Below are positions 44,082-53,365 of a DNA stretch of 64,000 bases, in pieces (within the stretch, counting starts at the first letter, position 1; each line of letters begins with the position of its first letter). The translations under genes and the position numbers were made by a program. The stretch lies in the NCBI RefSeq assembly GCF_014204815.1, contig NZ_JACHMC010000001.1, positions 1,550,001-1,614,000 on the forward strand. Direction: 5' to 3'. The notes beneath the pieces were generated by a model. The model was not told where the DNA came from. It saw nothing but the letters and a program-made list of their open reading frames with translations, and searched no databases. The stretch comes from Micrococcus flavus. Its GTDB lineage: Bacteria; Actinomycetota; Actinomycetes; Actinomycetales; Micrococcaceae.

Positions 44082-44786
44082 ATGGCCTCCTCCGATCAGA
44101 CCCCGTCCGCCGCCGTGCAGCCCCTGACGGACCGGCAGCGCAGGATCGTGCGCACGATCCAGGAGGCCATCGCGGAGCAGGGCTACCCGCCGTCGATGCG
44201 GGAGATCGGCGATGCGGCGGGCCTGGCGTCCCTCTCCTCCGTGACCCATCAGCTGGGCCAGCTGGAGCGCTTCGGCTACCTGCGCCGGGACCCGGGCAGG
44301 CCGCGCGCCCTCGAGGTCCTCCTCGACCCGGACGGACGTCCCGCGGGAGAGGCGCCGGTCGCGGCCCCCGTGCCGCTGGTCCCGGCCCGGCACACCGGAG
44401 CCGCGGGCGGCGAGTCGGTGGACGTGCCGTGGGTCGGGCGGATCGCGGCCGGCGGGCCGATCCTCGCGGACCAGCAGGTGGAGGAGGTCATGGCCGTCCC
44501 GCGCCGGCTGACCGGCGAGGGGGAGCTGTTCATGCTCCGCGTCTCCGGCGACTCCATGGTCGACGCCGCCATCTGTGACGGGGACTGGGTGGTGGTCCGC
44601 CGCCAGGACACCGCGGACAACGGTGACATCGTGGCGGCCCTCCTGGACGACGAGTCCACGGTCAAGACGTTCCGCCAGCGCGACGGCCACACCTGGCTGC
44701 TGCCGCAGAACACGGCCTACGAGCCGATCCTCGGTGACCACGCGAAGATCATGGGCCGCGTGGTCACCGTGCTCCGCGCGCTCTGA
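44082..44786 (+). CDS. lexA: SOS repressor LexA
   Basis: A 234-residue repressor-protease. The winged HTH includes [25 protein letters not shown]. The self-cleavage bond is Ala123-Gly124 in [10 protein letters not shown], and the Ser/Lys dyad is Ser158 (SGDSMVDA) and Lys195 (STVKTF). ATG 44082 is chosen as it begins just before the family domain; an in-frame ATG at 44022 would add 20 residues. Only one base separates its stop from the convergent dinG-like gene, so the transcripts must overlap. Confidence 0.95.
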   Translation: MASSDQTPSAAVQPLTDRQRRIVRTIQEAIAEQGYPPSMREIGDAAGLASLSSVTHQLGQLERFGYLRRDPGRPRALEVLLDPDGRPAGEAPVAAPVPLVPARHTGAAGGESVDVPWVGRIAAGGPILADQQVEEVMAVPRRLTGEGELFMLRVSGDSMVDAAICDGDWVVVRRQDTADNGDIVAALLDDESTVKTFRQRDGHTWLLPQNTAYEPILGDHAKIMGRVVTVLRAL

Positions 44787-44787
44787 G

Positions 44788-46890
44788 TCAGGCCTCCTCG
44801 GCCAGACGCGCCAGCACGCCGCGGACCACGGCGCGGTCCGTGGTCCGCCAGAAGTCCGGCAGGGCGCTCGTGATGTACCCGCCGTAGCGCTCGGTGGCCA
44901 GGCGGGGATCGAGCACGGCCACCACTCCGCGGTCCCCCTGCGCCCGCACCAGACGGCCGGCGCCCTGCGCCATGCGCACGGCCGCGTGGGTGGCGGAGAC
45001 CCGCATGAAGCCGTTCCCGCCGTGGCGGGCCACGTCCCGGGTGCGGGCCTGGGAGAGGGGATCGTCCGGCCGGGGGAACGGGATGCGGTCGATCACCACG
45101 AGCCGCAAGGACGGCCCCGGCACGTCCACGCCCTGCCATAGGCTCATGGTGCCGAACAGGGAGGTGTCCGGCTCCTCCGCGAACTGGCGGACCAGGGCGG
45201 AGAGCGTCGCGTCCCCCTGGCACAGCACGGTGCTCCTCTTCCCCAGGCGACGGCGCATCTCGGCCGCCGCGTCCTCGGCGGCGCGGCGGGAGGAGAACAG
45301 GCCGAGCGCTCCGCCGTTCGAGGCACGCAGCAGCGCCTCGAGCTCGTCGAGGGACTCCGGGGACGCGGTGCGCCCCGGCTTGGGCAGGTGCCGGGCCACG
45401 TAGAGGACGCCCTGGCGGGGGTAGTCGAAGGGCGAGCCGACGTCGAGCGCGGTGTACTTCGGCGCGTCGGGGCCGGCCAGGCCCACGTCCCCGGCCACCG
45501 AGTCGAACCGGCGGGCCCCCTGCCCCACCGTGAGGGTGGCGGAGGTGAGCACGGTGGTGGCCTTCCCGAAGAGGCCCTCGCGGAGCTTGCCCGCCACGGA
45601 GATCGGGGCCACGTAGAGCTGCGGGGGGTCGGCCTCGTCCCCGGGCTGCCAGCCCACGCCGGGCTCGAAGTGTCCCGGACGGGTGGCCCACAGGACCTCC
45701 GGGAAGTCGGCCTCGGGATGCGCCGCGAGCATCCGCTCGGTGACCTCGACGACCTCGAGCAGGCGCGAGCGGGCCATCTGCCGGCCGCCGTCGGCCTCGC
45801 CTTCCGTGTCCTTGCCGAGGTCGGAGAAGCACTGCCGCGCCGCGCTCAGCACGGCGGTCAGCGCCCGCTCCTGCGCGTCGTCCGGTCCGCCCTGGATCAG
45901 CCCGGAGGGGACCCCCTCGAAGGCGCGGTCCACCCCCGCCGCGGCCTGCACGAGGTCCTCCACGGCCACGGAGGTGTGGCGTCGCAGGGAGGTGGCCGCC
46001 CCGTGGACGATCGACCCGGACAGCTGGCCGGTGACGGCGCCGGTGACACGGTCCTGCAGCTCGTGGGCCTCGTCGACGATCACGGCCGAGTACGCGGGCA
46101 GCACGGCGAGCCCCTCGAACGCGCTGATGGCGAGCATGGCGTGGTTGGTCACCACCACGTCCGCGTCGGCGGCGTCCGCGCGGGCCCGCTCGGAGAAGCA
46201 CTCCTCCGCCATGGGGCAGCGCGAGGCGCCGAGGCAGTCCACGGCGGACACGGACACCTGCCGCCACGCGCGGTCGGTCACGGGGATCTCGAGGTCGTCC
46301 CGGTCCCCCGTCTCCGTCTCATCGGCCCACGCGCGCAGGTACAGGACCTCCTTGCCGAGCAGCGAGGTGGGCCCCGCGTCCCCGTCGGAGGCCGAGCCGA
46401 GCAGGCCGCCGTCGTCGGCGACCTCGAAGAGGGTCTCCTCCCCCTCGTCCCCGGGATAGCCGCCGTCCACCTTGTGGCGGCACAGGTAGTTGGAGCGGCC
46501 CTTGACGAGGGCCACCACGGGCTCGCGCGGCAGCTCCCCGGAAAGCGCCTCCACCAGCCGCGGGGCGTCCCGCTTCATGATCTGCGCCTGCAGGGCCAGG
46601 GTGGCCGTCGCGACGACGACGGGGTCCTCCTGGTCCATGGCGTGCTGGAGCGCGGGGATCAGGTAGGCCAGCGACTTGCCGGTGCCCGTGCCGGCCTGCA
46701 CCAGCAGGTGGCGCCGCGACTCCAGCGCGCGCGCCACCTGCAGGACCATCTCGCGTTGACCCGCGCGCTGCTGGCCGCCGGTGGCCTCGACCACCGTGTC
46801 CAGCAGGCGCAGGGCCTCCCGTTCCCGGTCCGTGGCCGGCACGGCGTCCCGCGCCGGCTTCGACCCCTCCGCGCTCCCCGTGCCCGTCAT
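44788..46890 (-). CDS. dinG: DinG/YoaA-type ATP-dependent DNA helicase
   Basis: A 700-residue XPD-like 5'-3' helicase. Walker A is AGTGTGKSLAYLIPAL (near 55-70) and the DEAH box is IVDEAHELQD. The iron-sulfur cluster cysteines are visible as YLCRHK, DCLGASRC and PMAEEC. C-terminal motifs include GTMSLWQGVDVPG and a QGAGRLVRAQGD motif VI. It resolves secondary structure and R-loops in damaged DNA. Its start overlaps the hflX stop (ATGA), and it is convergent with lexA. Confidence 0.92.
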   Translation of the reverse strand: MTGTGSAEGSKPARDAVPATDREREALRLLDTVVEATGGQQRAGQREMVLQVARALESRRHLLVQAGTGTGKSLAYLIPALQHAMDQEDPVVVATATLALQAQIMKRDAPRLVEALSGELPREPVVALVKGRSNYLCRHKVDGGYPGDEGEETLFEVADDGGLLGSASDGDAGPTSLLGKEVLYLRAWADETETGDRDDLEIPVTDRAWRQVSVSAVDCLGASRCPMAEECFSERARADAADADVVVTNHAMLAISAFEGLAVLPAYSAVIVDEAHELQDRVTGAVTGQLSGSIVHGAATSLRRHTSVAVEDLVQAAAGVDRAFEGVPSGLIQGGPDDAQERALTAVLSAARQCFSDLGKDTEGEADGGRQMARSRLLEVVEVTERMLAAHPEADFPEVLWATRPGHFEPGVGWQPGDEADPPQLYVAPISVAGKLREGLFGKATTVLTSATLTVGQGARRFDSVAGDVGLAGPDAPKYTALDVGSPFDYPRQGVLYVARHLPKPGRTASPESLDELEALLRASNGGALGLFSSRRAAEDAAAEMRRRLGKRSTVLCQGDATLSALVRQFAEEPDTSLFGTMSLWQGVDVPGPSLRLVVIDRIPFPRPDDPLSQARTRDVARHGGNGFMRVSATHAAVRMAQGAGRLVRAQGDRGVVAVLDPRLATERYGGYITSALPDFWRTTDRAVVRGVLARLAEEA

Positions 46891-48518
46891 GCCGAGGCGG
46901 CCTCCGCCACGCCCCCCGGCGCGTCCACGCGGTACTGCTCCAGGTCCGCGGCCACGTCCTGCCGTACGAGCACCGATAGGCGCGTGCCGCCCTCCTCGTA
47001 CGTCTCGGAGAGGATCTCGGCGTCCACGGAGTGCAGGCGCGAGACCACCTGGCCGGCCGTGAACGGCACGAGCAGCTCCAGGCGGACGTCCGGCCGCGGG
47101 ATGGTGGCGGCGATCGCCCGCTCGAGCTCGTCGATCCCCTCGCCCGTGCGGGCGGACACCACCACGGTGTGGGGCTCCTTGGAGCGGATGCGGGCGATCA
47201 CAGCCGGCTCGGCCGCGTCCGCCTTGTTCAGGACGATGATCTCGGGGATACGGTGCGCGTCCACCTCGGCGAGGACGCCGCGGACCGCGGCGATCTGGCC
47301 CTCGGGGTCCGGATGGGAGCCGTCCACCACGTGGAGGATGAGGTCCGCGTCCGCGACCTCCTCCAGGGTGGAGCGGAAGGCCTCCACCAGCTGTGTGGGC
47401 AGGTTGCGCACGAAGCCCACGGTGTCCGAGAGCGTGTAGCCGATCCCGTCCGGGGTCACGGCCTTGCGCACGGTGGGGTCCAGCGTGGCGAACAGCGCGT
47501 TCTGCACCAGGACGCCCGCGTGGGTGAGGCGGTTGAGCAGGGAGGACTTGCCGGCGTTGGTGTACCCGGCGATCGCCACGGAGGGCACGCGGTTGCGGCG
47601 CCGGTTGGCCCGCTTGGCCTCGCGCGCCGGCTGCATGCCCGCGATGTCCTTCTTCAGCTTGGCCATGCGCGTGCGGATGCGGCGGCGGTCCAGCTCGATC
47701 TTCGTCTCGCCGGGGCCGCGGGAGCCGATGCCCTCACCGCCGGCGGCGCGGCCGCCGGCCTGGCGGGACATGGACTCGCCCCAACCGCGCAGGCGCGGCA
47801 GCAGGTACTCGAGCTGGGCGAGCTCCACCTGCGCGCGGCCCTCACGCGAGGTGGCGTGCTGCGCGAAGATGTCCAGGATCAGGGCGGTGCGGTCGATCAC
47901 CTTCACGCGCACCACGTCCTCGAGCGCGCGGCGCTGGGACGGGGCGAGCTCCGAGTCGACGACCACGGTGTCCGCGCCGGTGAGCGCGACGACCTCCGCG
48001 AGCTCCCGGGCCTTGCCCTTGCCCAGGAACGTGGCGGGGTCCGGGGTGGCGCGGCGCTGGATGACGCCGTCGAGCACCTCCGATCCGGCGGTCTCCGCGA
48101 GCGCGGCGAGCTCCCGCAGGGAGTTCTCCGCGTCCTCGGCGGAGCCCTCGGTCCAGACACCGGCCAGCACGACGCGCTCGAGACGCAGCTGGCGGTACTC
48201 GACCTCGGACATGTCCTCGAGCTCGGTGGACAGGCCCTGCACACGGGTGAGCGAGTGGCGGGCGGCCAGCTCGTCCTGGTCGCCGTCCACCTCGGTGTGA
48301 GCGTCCCCGCCTTCGGCCAGGGCCAGGGCTCGGCCCTCGAGGACCGAGCGGTGGCCGGCTCCCTCGCCGTCGAGGCGGTCGCCCCGGCCGTCGCCGTCCT
48401 CCGCGTCGGTGCGGAGGCGACGGGCGTCGTCGGCCGCGAGGATGCGGTCGATCACGGCCTGGATCTCGTCCTCGGTCTCGGGCGTGGCGCCGCGGTCGTT
48501 CTGGGTGTTCTCAGTCAT
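46887..48518 (-). CDS. hflX: Ribosome-associated GTPase HflX
   Basis: A 543-residue GTPase that splits stalled or heat-damaged 70S ribosomes. After an acidic N-terminal 90-residue extension come the HflX domain (TVVVDSELAPSQRRALEDVV, GRGESMSRQAGG-type region) and the G domain with GYTNAGKSSLLNRL near 315 and LNKADAAEP. A TACCCT hexamer and an AGAGGAG ribosome-binding site precede the ATG. In mycobacteria HflX contributes to macrolide tolerance. The upstream gene on the same strand is a GNAT gene with a mini-ORF. Confidence 0.94.
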   Translation of the reverse strand: MTENTQNDRGATPETEDEIQAVIDRILAADDARRLRTDAEDGDGRGDRLDGEGAGHRSVLEGRALALAEGGDAHTEVDGDQDELAARHSLTRVQGLSTELEDMSEVEYRQLRLERVVLAGVWTEGSAEDAENSLRELAALAETAGSEVLDGVIQRRATPDPATFLGKGKARELAEVVALTGADTVVVDSELAPSQRRALEDVVRVKVIDRTALILDIFAQHATSREGRAQVELAQLEYLLPRLRGWGESMSRQAGGRAAGGEGIGSRGPGETKIELDRRRIRTRMAKLKKDIAGMQPAREAKRANRRRNRVPSVAIAGYTNAGKSSLLNRLTHAGVLVQNALFATLDPTVRKAVTPDGIGYTLSDTVGFVRNLPTQLVEAFRSTLEEVADADLILHVVDGSHPDPEGQIAAVRGVLAEVDAHRIPEIIVLNKADAAEPAVIARIRSKEPHTVVVSARTGEGIDELERAIAATIPRPDVRLELLVPFTAGQVVSRLHSVDAEILSETYEEGGTRLSVLVRQDVAADLEQYRVDAPGGVAEAASA

Positions 48519-48654
48519 GGTCTCCTCTGGGCCCGCTCGGTCGGCGGCCCGGTGTAGTCAGGGTAGTGGGTGGGGCAGACCGGATAGGGGTCCGCGGGCG
48601 GGCCGGCCACGGCACGCCGGTTCCCGTGAGGCCGGTTCCGGGATCAGCGCTGCG

Positions 48655-49260
48655 TCATCGGGCAACCTCCCGGACGAAGCGGTGGCATCGGTGGACGCGG
48701 CGGAAGCGACGGCGCAGGGCCGTCTCGTCCTCCAGGCGTGCATGCAGGAAGGCCTTCACCGGGACGGAGAGGCCCTCCGGAGTCGTGAACCCCTCCAGCG
48801 CCACGGCGTCGTCGAGCGCGTCGTCCGCGTACACGTGCAGGTACACCTGGTCGACGGCGAAGCCCTCTGCGCGGTACCACGCGTGCGCAGCGGCGTCGTC
48901 GCGCGTCCAGGCGTCCAGGGTCGTGACCCGCGCGGGCAGGTGCGGCAGCAGGGCGGCCAGGAGGGACCCGGCGATCCCGCGGCCCCGGTGGTCGGGATGG
49001 ACCGCCACCGTGTCGATCGTCGCCAGGTTCTCCTCCGCGGTCCCGGCGGCGCCGGCCTCCACGTCCAGCACGCCGACGATCGTCCCGGCCTCGTCCTCGG
49101 CGACCCACTGGAGGGAGTCCTCGGGGCGGAGGCCGGGCGCCGGCACGGAGTGGGCGGTGCGGACATCGTCGAAGTACGCGCTGTGCAGGAAGGACAGCAC
49201 GCGGCAGCGGAGCCACGCCTCCTCGTCGGCGGGCGTGCAGGGGCGCACAGTGATGCTCAT
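48655..49260 (-). CDS. GNAT-family N-acetyltransferase
   Basis: A 201-residue GNAT protein. The acetyl-CoA motif A is VAVHPDHRGRGIAGSLLAALL, and DAWTRDDAAAHAWYRAEGFAVDQ is motif B. The C-terminal 45 residues (LSVPVKAFLHARLEDETALRRRFRRVHRC) are extra and basic. The ribosome-binding site is GAGGAA. The substrate is unknown; upstream, a leaderless six-codon ORF suggests translation-dependent control. Confidence 0.8.
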   Translation of the reverse strand: MSITVRPCTPADEEAWLRCRVLSFLHSAYFDDVRTAHSVPAPGLRPEDSLQWVAEDEAGTIVGVLDVEAGAAGTAEENLATIDTVAVHPDHRGRGIAGSLLAALLPHLPARVTTLDAWTRDDAAAHAWYRAEGFAVDQVYLHVYADDALDDAVALEGFTTPEGLSVPVKAFLHARLEDETALRRRFRRVHRCHRFVREVAR

Positions 49261-49372
49261 GGGGGTTCCTCGAATGTTCGTCAGCGGGTCGCGGGCACGC
49301 CCAAGGGCGGCTTCCCGACGGGAGCGGGCTGAGACGACGGCGGCCGGAGCAGGTGCTCGACGGCGGGCGACG

Positions 49373-49393
49373 TCAGACGAACAGCAGGAACAT
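49373..49393 (-). CDS. Leaderless mini-ORF encoding MFLLFV, possible leader peptide
   Basis: ATG-TTC-CTG-CTG-TTC-GTC-TGA. The TAGAGT hexamer at 49401-49406 is 7 nt upstream of the ATG, the same geometry as leaderless genes in this window. Its stop is 112 nt before the GNAT start on the same strand, with no other promoter-like hexamer noticed between. Function is inference only. Confidence 0.35.
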   Translation of the reverse strand: MFLLFV

Positions 49394-49492
49394 GCGTCCG
49401 ACTCTACCGGTCAGGGCCCGGCGCGGGAAGGGGATCGCTGTGGGCGGACGCTCCTGCCCCGCTCGTCCCCGTGGCGCGCCCGTCCAGGTGCG

Positions 49493-49498
49493 TACCCT
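49493..49498 (+). promoter_or_regulatory. -10 hexamer TACCCT for leaderless flavoprotein mRNA
   Basis: TACCCT, 6 nt, then ATG at 49505. Confidence 0.5.
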
Positions 49499-49504
49499 GC
49501 CCCC

Positions 49505-50650
49505 ATGGAGTCCTCGACGCCCACCCCCCTCCCCGACGCCGGACAGTCCCGGCACGTGACCGTCCTCGTCGTCGGGGCCGGCCAGGCCGGACTGTCCGCC
49601 GCCTCCCACCTGCAGCGTCGAGGCTTCCTGCCGCTGGGCCCGTCCGTCTTCGCCTCCGCCTCCGCCGACGGCGGCACCGTCCCCGGCACGTTCGCCGTGC
49701 TCGACGCCGACGCCGCCCCCGGCGGGGCGTGGCGGCACCGCTGGGACTCGCTCACCATGGGCACCGTCAACCACATCCACGAGCTGCCGGGCCACCCCGT
49801 CCCGCCGGCCGACCCCGCAGCGCGGGCGAACCGGGTGCTCCCGGACTACTTCGCCGAGTACGAGCGGATGTTCGACCTGCCGGTCCACCGCCCAGTGACC
49901 GTGCACCGGGTCGAGCATGCCGAGGGCGGCGGCTTCCGGGTGCTCGCCGACGGCGGCGACTGGCACGCCGACTGGATCGTCAACGCCACCGGCACCTGGA
50001 CCTCCCCGCACTGGCCCGCGGTGCCGGGGCAGCGCAGCTTCCGGGGGCGGCAGAGCCACACCCACGACTACCGCGCCAAGGAGGACTTCGCCGCGCGGCG
50101 CGTGGTCGTCGTCGGGATGGGCGTCTCGGCCACGCAGCTGCTGGCGGAGATCTCCACCGTCGCCGCGGACACCCTGTGGGCTACCCGGCGGGAGCCGCAC
50201 TGGATCGACGACCCCGCCCCCGGACGACTGGCCGAGGCGGTGCAGGGCGTGGACGAGCGCACGCGGGCGGGCCTGCCGCCGGCGTCGGTGGTCAGCGCCA
50301 CCGGGATGTTCCGGGCGCCGTGGGTGCGGGAGGCCGAGGCCCGCGGCGTGATGGTGCGCCGCCCGATGTTCACGGCGGTGGAGCCCGAGGGGGTGCGACT
50401 GCCGGACGGGACTCTGTGGCCGGCTGACGACATCCTGTGGTGCGCCGGCTTCCGCCCTGCCATGCGGCACCTGGCGCCCCTGCACCTGCGCACCCCGGAC
50501 GGGGGCATCGCGGTCGTCGGCGGGCGGTCGGTCGCCGAGCCGCGGCTGTTCCTGATCGGCTACGGGCCCAGCCAGTCCACGGTGGGCGCCAACCGTGCCG
50601 GGCGGGACGCGGTGCGCGCGATCCTGGCCGAGCTGCGTCCGCGCCGCTGA
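49505..50650 (+). CDS. FAD/NAD(P)-dependent flavoprotein monooxygenase-like oxidoreductase
   Basis: A 381-residue flavoprotein with two Rossmann motifs: VGAGQAGLSAASHL for FAD near residue 22 and VGMGVSATQLL for NADPH near 205. WRHRWDSLTMGTVNHIHELPGHP and a late ILWCAGFRPAMRHLAPL match the group of putative flavin monooxygenases (CzcO/YhiN-like). The substrate is unknown. Between the FAD motif and DADAAPGGAWR there is a 20-residue insert (SVFASASADGGTVPG). It is 14 nt upstream of a methyltransferase gene. Confidence 0.85.
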   Translation: MESSTPTPLPDAGQSRHVTVLVVGAGQAGLSAASHLQRRGFLPLGPSVFASASADGGTVPGTFAVLDADAAPGGAWRHRWDSLTMGTVNHIHELPGHPVPPADPAARANRVLPDYFAEYERMFDLPVHRPVTVHRVEHAEGGGFRVLADGGDWHADWIVNATGTWTSPHWPAVPGQRSFRGRQSHTHDYRAKEDFAARRVVVVGMGVSATQLLAEISTVAADTLWATRREPHWIDDPAPGRLAEAVQGVDERTRAGLPPASVVSATGMFRAPWVREAEARGVMVRRPMFTAVEPEGVRLPDGTLWPADDILWCAGFRPAMRHLAPLHLRTPDGGIAVVGGRSVAEPRLFLIGYGPSQSTVGANRAGRDAVRAILAELRPRR

Positions 50651-50651
50651 C

Positions 50652-50657
50652 TACGAT
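50652..50657 (+). promoter_or_regulatory. -10 hexamer TACGAT for leaderless methyltransferase mRNA
   Basis: TACGAT, 7 nt, then GTG at 50665. The ATG at 50656 overlaps the hexamer and is therefore an unlikely start. Confidence 0.45.
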
Positions 50658-50664
50658 GGCCCGC

Positions 50665-51303
50665 GTGAGCCAGAACGCCCCCGCCGCATCGCACTACTTC
50701 GACGACGATCCCGCCGCCCCGGAACGGCGGCGCACCGTGACGGTGCGCCTGGCCGGGCGCGAGGTGGCCGTGCAGACGGCGAACGGGATCTTCTCCCCCG
50801 ACGGCGTGGACAAGGGCACCGCCGCTCTGTTCGCCGCGGCCCCCGCGCCGCCGGCCTCCGGGCGCTTCCTCGACGTCGGGGCAGGTTGGGGACCGATCGC
50901 CCTCACCCTGGCGCTGCACTCGCCCGAGGCGGAGGTGACCGCCGTCGAGGTCAACGACCGCTCCCTCCAGCTCACGCGGGACAACGCCGCGGACCTGGGG
51001 CTGACGAACGTCACGGCGCTGCGTCCCGAGGACGTGCCGGCGGACGCGGAGTTCGACCTGATCTGGTCGAACCCGCCGATCCGGATCGGCAAGGCGGCCC
51101 TGCACGAGCTGCTCGAGCGGTGGCTGCCGCGGCTGGCCCCCGGAGGCCAGGCCTGGCTCGTGGTGCAGAAGAACCTCGGCGCCGACTCCCTGCTGCCCTG
51201 GATCCAGGGCATGCTCGACGCGCGCGCCCCCGGCGCCTTCACCGCCGGGCGGGCGGACAGCGTCAAGGGGTTCCGGATCCTGAAGGTGGTCCGGACAGAC
51301 TGA
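50665..51303 (+). CDS. RsmC-like class I SAM methyltransferase
   Basis: A 212-residue single-domain methyltransferase. Motif I is LDVGAGWGPIALTLAL, and the catalytic motif is SNPPIRIGK, the NPP(Y/F/I) form of N-methyltransferases acting on rRNA guanine. FSPDGVDKGTAALFA precedes motif I as in RsmC/RsmD-related enzymes. The full RsmC has a duplicated domain, so this is the short form found in Gram-positives; the RNA target is inferred. Confidence 0.85.
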   Translation: MSQNAPAASHYFDDDPAAPERRRTVTVRLAGREVAVQTANGIFSPDGVDKGTAALFAAAPAPPASGRFLDVGAGWGPIALTLALHSPEAEVTAVEVNDRSLQLTRDNAADLGLTNVTALRPEDVPADAEFDLIWSNPPIRIGKAALHELLERWLPRLAPGGQAWLVVQKNLGADSLLPWIQGMLDARAPGAFTAGRADSVKGFRILKVVRTD

Positions 51304-51306
51304 CGC

Positions 51307-51356
51307 GCCGTTTCCCGAACGACGGCGCCGAGGCGGGAGCCGTTTCCCGAACGACG
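51307..51356. repeat. 18-bp direct repeat between convergent genes
   Basis: GCCGTTTCCCGAACGACG occurs at 51307-51324 and 51339-51356, separated by 14 bp. Each unit contains the small dyad CGTT-TCCCG-AACG, and the first can extend to CGCCGT/ACGGCG. It fills the gap between the methyltransferase and dapF stops. Confidence 0.75.
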
Positions 51357-51367
51357 ACGTCAGGGGG

Positions 51368-52318
51368 TCAGGCGATGAGCTCGCCGTCGAAGACCAGCTC
51401 GGCCGGGCCCGCCAGGACCACGTGCTCCTCGCCGTCGGCGGCGCGCACGAAGTCGATGCCCAGCACGCCGCCGGGCACCTCCACGAGCCAAGAGTCCGAG
51501 CCCTCCGGGCCGGCCCACGCGCGCATGGCCACGGCCACAGCGCACGCCCCGGTGCCGCAGGACTGGGTCTCCCCCACGCCGCGCTCGTGCACGCGCATCC
51601 GCACGCGGCCCACGCCCTCGTGGATCAGCGGCTCATGCGCGGCCACGAACTCCACGTTGGTGCCGTGCGGCGGCTCCGGGTCCACGCCGGGGGCGCGGGT
51701 GAGGTCCAGGTCCGCGAGCTCGGCCATGGACTGCAGCGGCACCACGGTGTGCGGGTTGCCCAGGGACACGCTCAGCGCCGGGCGAGGATCGGGCAGGCCG
51801 GCGGTGAGGACCATGGCGTCCGAGGCCGCGTCCTCCGCCAGCTCGGGTTCGAGGAAGCGCCACGGGCCCATGTCGATCGAGTAGCCACCCTCGTACCGGG
51901 TGACGGTCTTGGCTCCGGCCCGGGTGCCGATCGTCAGTGACTGACCGGGGGCGAGGTCCACGAGGCCCTTCTCCACCAGGAAGTGCACGAACACGCGCAC
52001 CCCGTTGCCGCACATCTCCGCGATCGAGCCGTCCCCGTTGCGGTAGTCCATGAACCACTCGGCCTCGGGGTGCTCGGCCAGGACGGCCTCCCCCTCGGGC
52101 AGGTGCACCGAGCGCACGGCGCGGATGACGCCGTCGGCGCCCACGCCCTGGTGACGGTCCGCCACCCGCGCCACGCGCTCCGCGTCCAGCTGGGCGTTGC
52201 CGTCCGGGTCCGCGACCAGCACGAAGTCGTTGCCGGTGCCGTGGCCCTTGGTGAAGGGCACGGACGGGCGGTCGTCGGTGGCGGTCTCGGCGCGCGCGGC
52301 GGAGGGCTCGGTGCTCAT
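51368..52318 (-). CDS. dapF: Diaminopimelate epimerase
   Basis: A 316-residue epimerase converting LL- to meso-diaminopimelate. The two catalytic cysteines are Cys103 (MCGNG) and Cys254 (SCGTGAC); the N-terminal KGHGTGNDFV is also conserved. In Micrococcus, whose peptidoglycan contains lysine, meso-DAP serves mainly as lysine precursor. ATG 52318 is 7 nt after TAGACT. It ends the miaB-miaA-dapF group. Confidence 0.95.
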   Translation of the reverse strand: MSTEPSAARAETATDDRPSVPFTKGHGTGNDFVLVADPDGNAQLDAERVARVADRHQGVGADGVIRAVRSVHLPEGEAVLAEHPEAEWFMDYRNGDGSIAEMCGNGVRVFVHFLVEKGLVDLAPGQSLTIGTRAGAKTVTRYEGGYSIDMGPWRFLEPELAEDAASDAMVLTAGLPDPRPALSVSLGNPHTVVPLQSMAELADLDLTRAPGVDPEPPHGTNVEFVAAHEPLIHEGVGRVRMRVHERGVGETQSCGTGACAVAVAMRAWAGPEGSDSWLVEVPGGVLGIDFVRAADGEEHVVLAGPAELVFDGELIA

Positions 52319-52325
52319 GGGGCTC

Positions 52326-52331
52326 AGTCTA
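52326..52331 (-). promoter_or_regulatory. -10 hexamer TAGACT for leaderless dapF mRNA
   Basis: TAGACT, 7 nt, then ATG at 52318. It overlaps the last codons of miaA, so dapF can be transcribed separately. Confidence 0.5.
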
Positions 52332-53354
52332 GGGGCGGGCCCGGCCGCTGCAGGCGCCGCCGTCCGCCGGGTCCTCGGCACCGGATCCCGGCGTCGCCTC
52401 GCCCCGCACCACGGCCTCCAGCGCGCGGTCCACGAGGTCGGGGGCGTCCGCGGGCAGCCAGTGCACGCGCGGGTCGGCCCCGAACCACGTCTCCTGACGG
52501 CGGGCGAAGCGGCGGGTGGCCACGATGGTCTGCTCGATCGCCGCGGCCTCGGTCACCTCCCCGTCCAGGACGGCGAGCATCTCCCGGTACCCGATGGCGC
52601 GCGAGGCCGTCGGCCCCTCCCGCAGGCCGCGCGCCGCCAGCGCCCGGACCTCGTCGGCGAACCCGGCCGCCACCATCGCGTGCACGCGCGCGGCGATCCG
52701 CTCGTGCAGGACGGCGCGGTCGATCGTCAGCCCGATCTGCACCGCCGGAGACACGTCCGGATGCGTCCGGCGCTGCGGCATGTAGGTGCTGAACGGTCGC
52801 CCCGTCACCCGGTGCACCTCGAGGGCGCGCACCAGGCGACGGGCATCCTGGACCCGCTCCGCGGAGGCCGGGTCGACGTCGGCCAGCTCGGCCCGCAGCG
52901 CGGCCTCCCCGCGCTCGGCGAGCTCCCTCTCCAGCCCGGCGCGCACGGCCGGGTCCGTGGGCGGGAAGTCCAACACGTCCAGCGCGGCGCGCACGTACAG
53001 CCCCGAGCCGCCCACGAGGATCGGCGTGCGACCCCGGGCGCGGATGTCCGCGAAGCACGCCCGCGCGTCGGCCTGGAACCGGGCCACCGATGCCTCTTCG
53101 GTGACGTCCATGACGTCCAGCAGGTGGTGCGCCACGCCCTCGCGCTCGGCGACGGTGGCCTTCGCGGTGCCCACGTCCATGCCCCGGTAGAACTGCAGCG
53201 CGTCCGCGTTCACCACCTCGCCGTCCACGCGGTGCGCGAGCGCGACGGCGAGCGCGGACTTGCCGGTCGCCGTCGCCCCCACCACGGCGACGACGGGCGC
53301 GCTCCCGGCCGGGTGGGCACGGGAGGCGGGGGCGGGCCCCGGCGTCGCGGTCAT
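52329..53354 (-). CDS. miaA: tRNA dimethylallyltransferase
   Basis: A 341-residue enzyme that prenylates A37 of tRNAs reading UNN codons. The P-loop is GATATGKSA (26-34), followed by [19 protein letters not shown] and [30 protein letters not shown] and RRQETWF are also conserved. It starts 12 nt after the miaB stop. The product is the substrate for MiaB, so the two genes act in sequence. The last 30 residues are a Gly/Ala/Asp-rich tail. Confidence 0.95.
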   Translation of the reverse strand: MTATPGPAPASRAHPAGSAPVVAVVGATATGKSALAVALAHRVDGEVVNADALQFYRGMDVGTAKATVAEREGVAHHLLDVMDVTEEASVARFQADARACFADIRARGRTPILVGGSGLYVRAALDVLDFPPTDPAVRAGLERELAERGEAALRAELADVDPASAERVQDARRLVRALEVHRVTGRPFSTYMPQRRTHPDVSPAVQIGLTIDRAVLHERIAARVHAMVAAGFADEVRALAARGLREGPTASRAIGYREMLAVLDGEVTEAAAIEQTIVATRRFARRQETWFGADPRVHWLPADAPDLVDRALEAVVRGEATPGSGAEDPADGGACSGRARP

Positions 53355-53365
53355 GCGGGGTGTCC

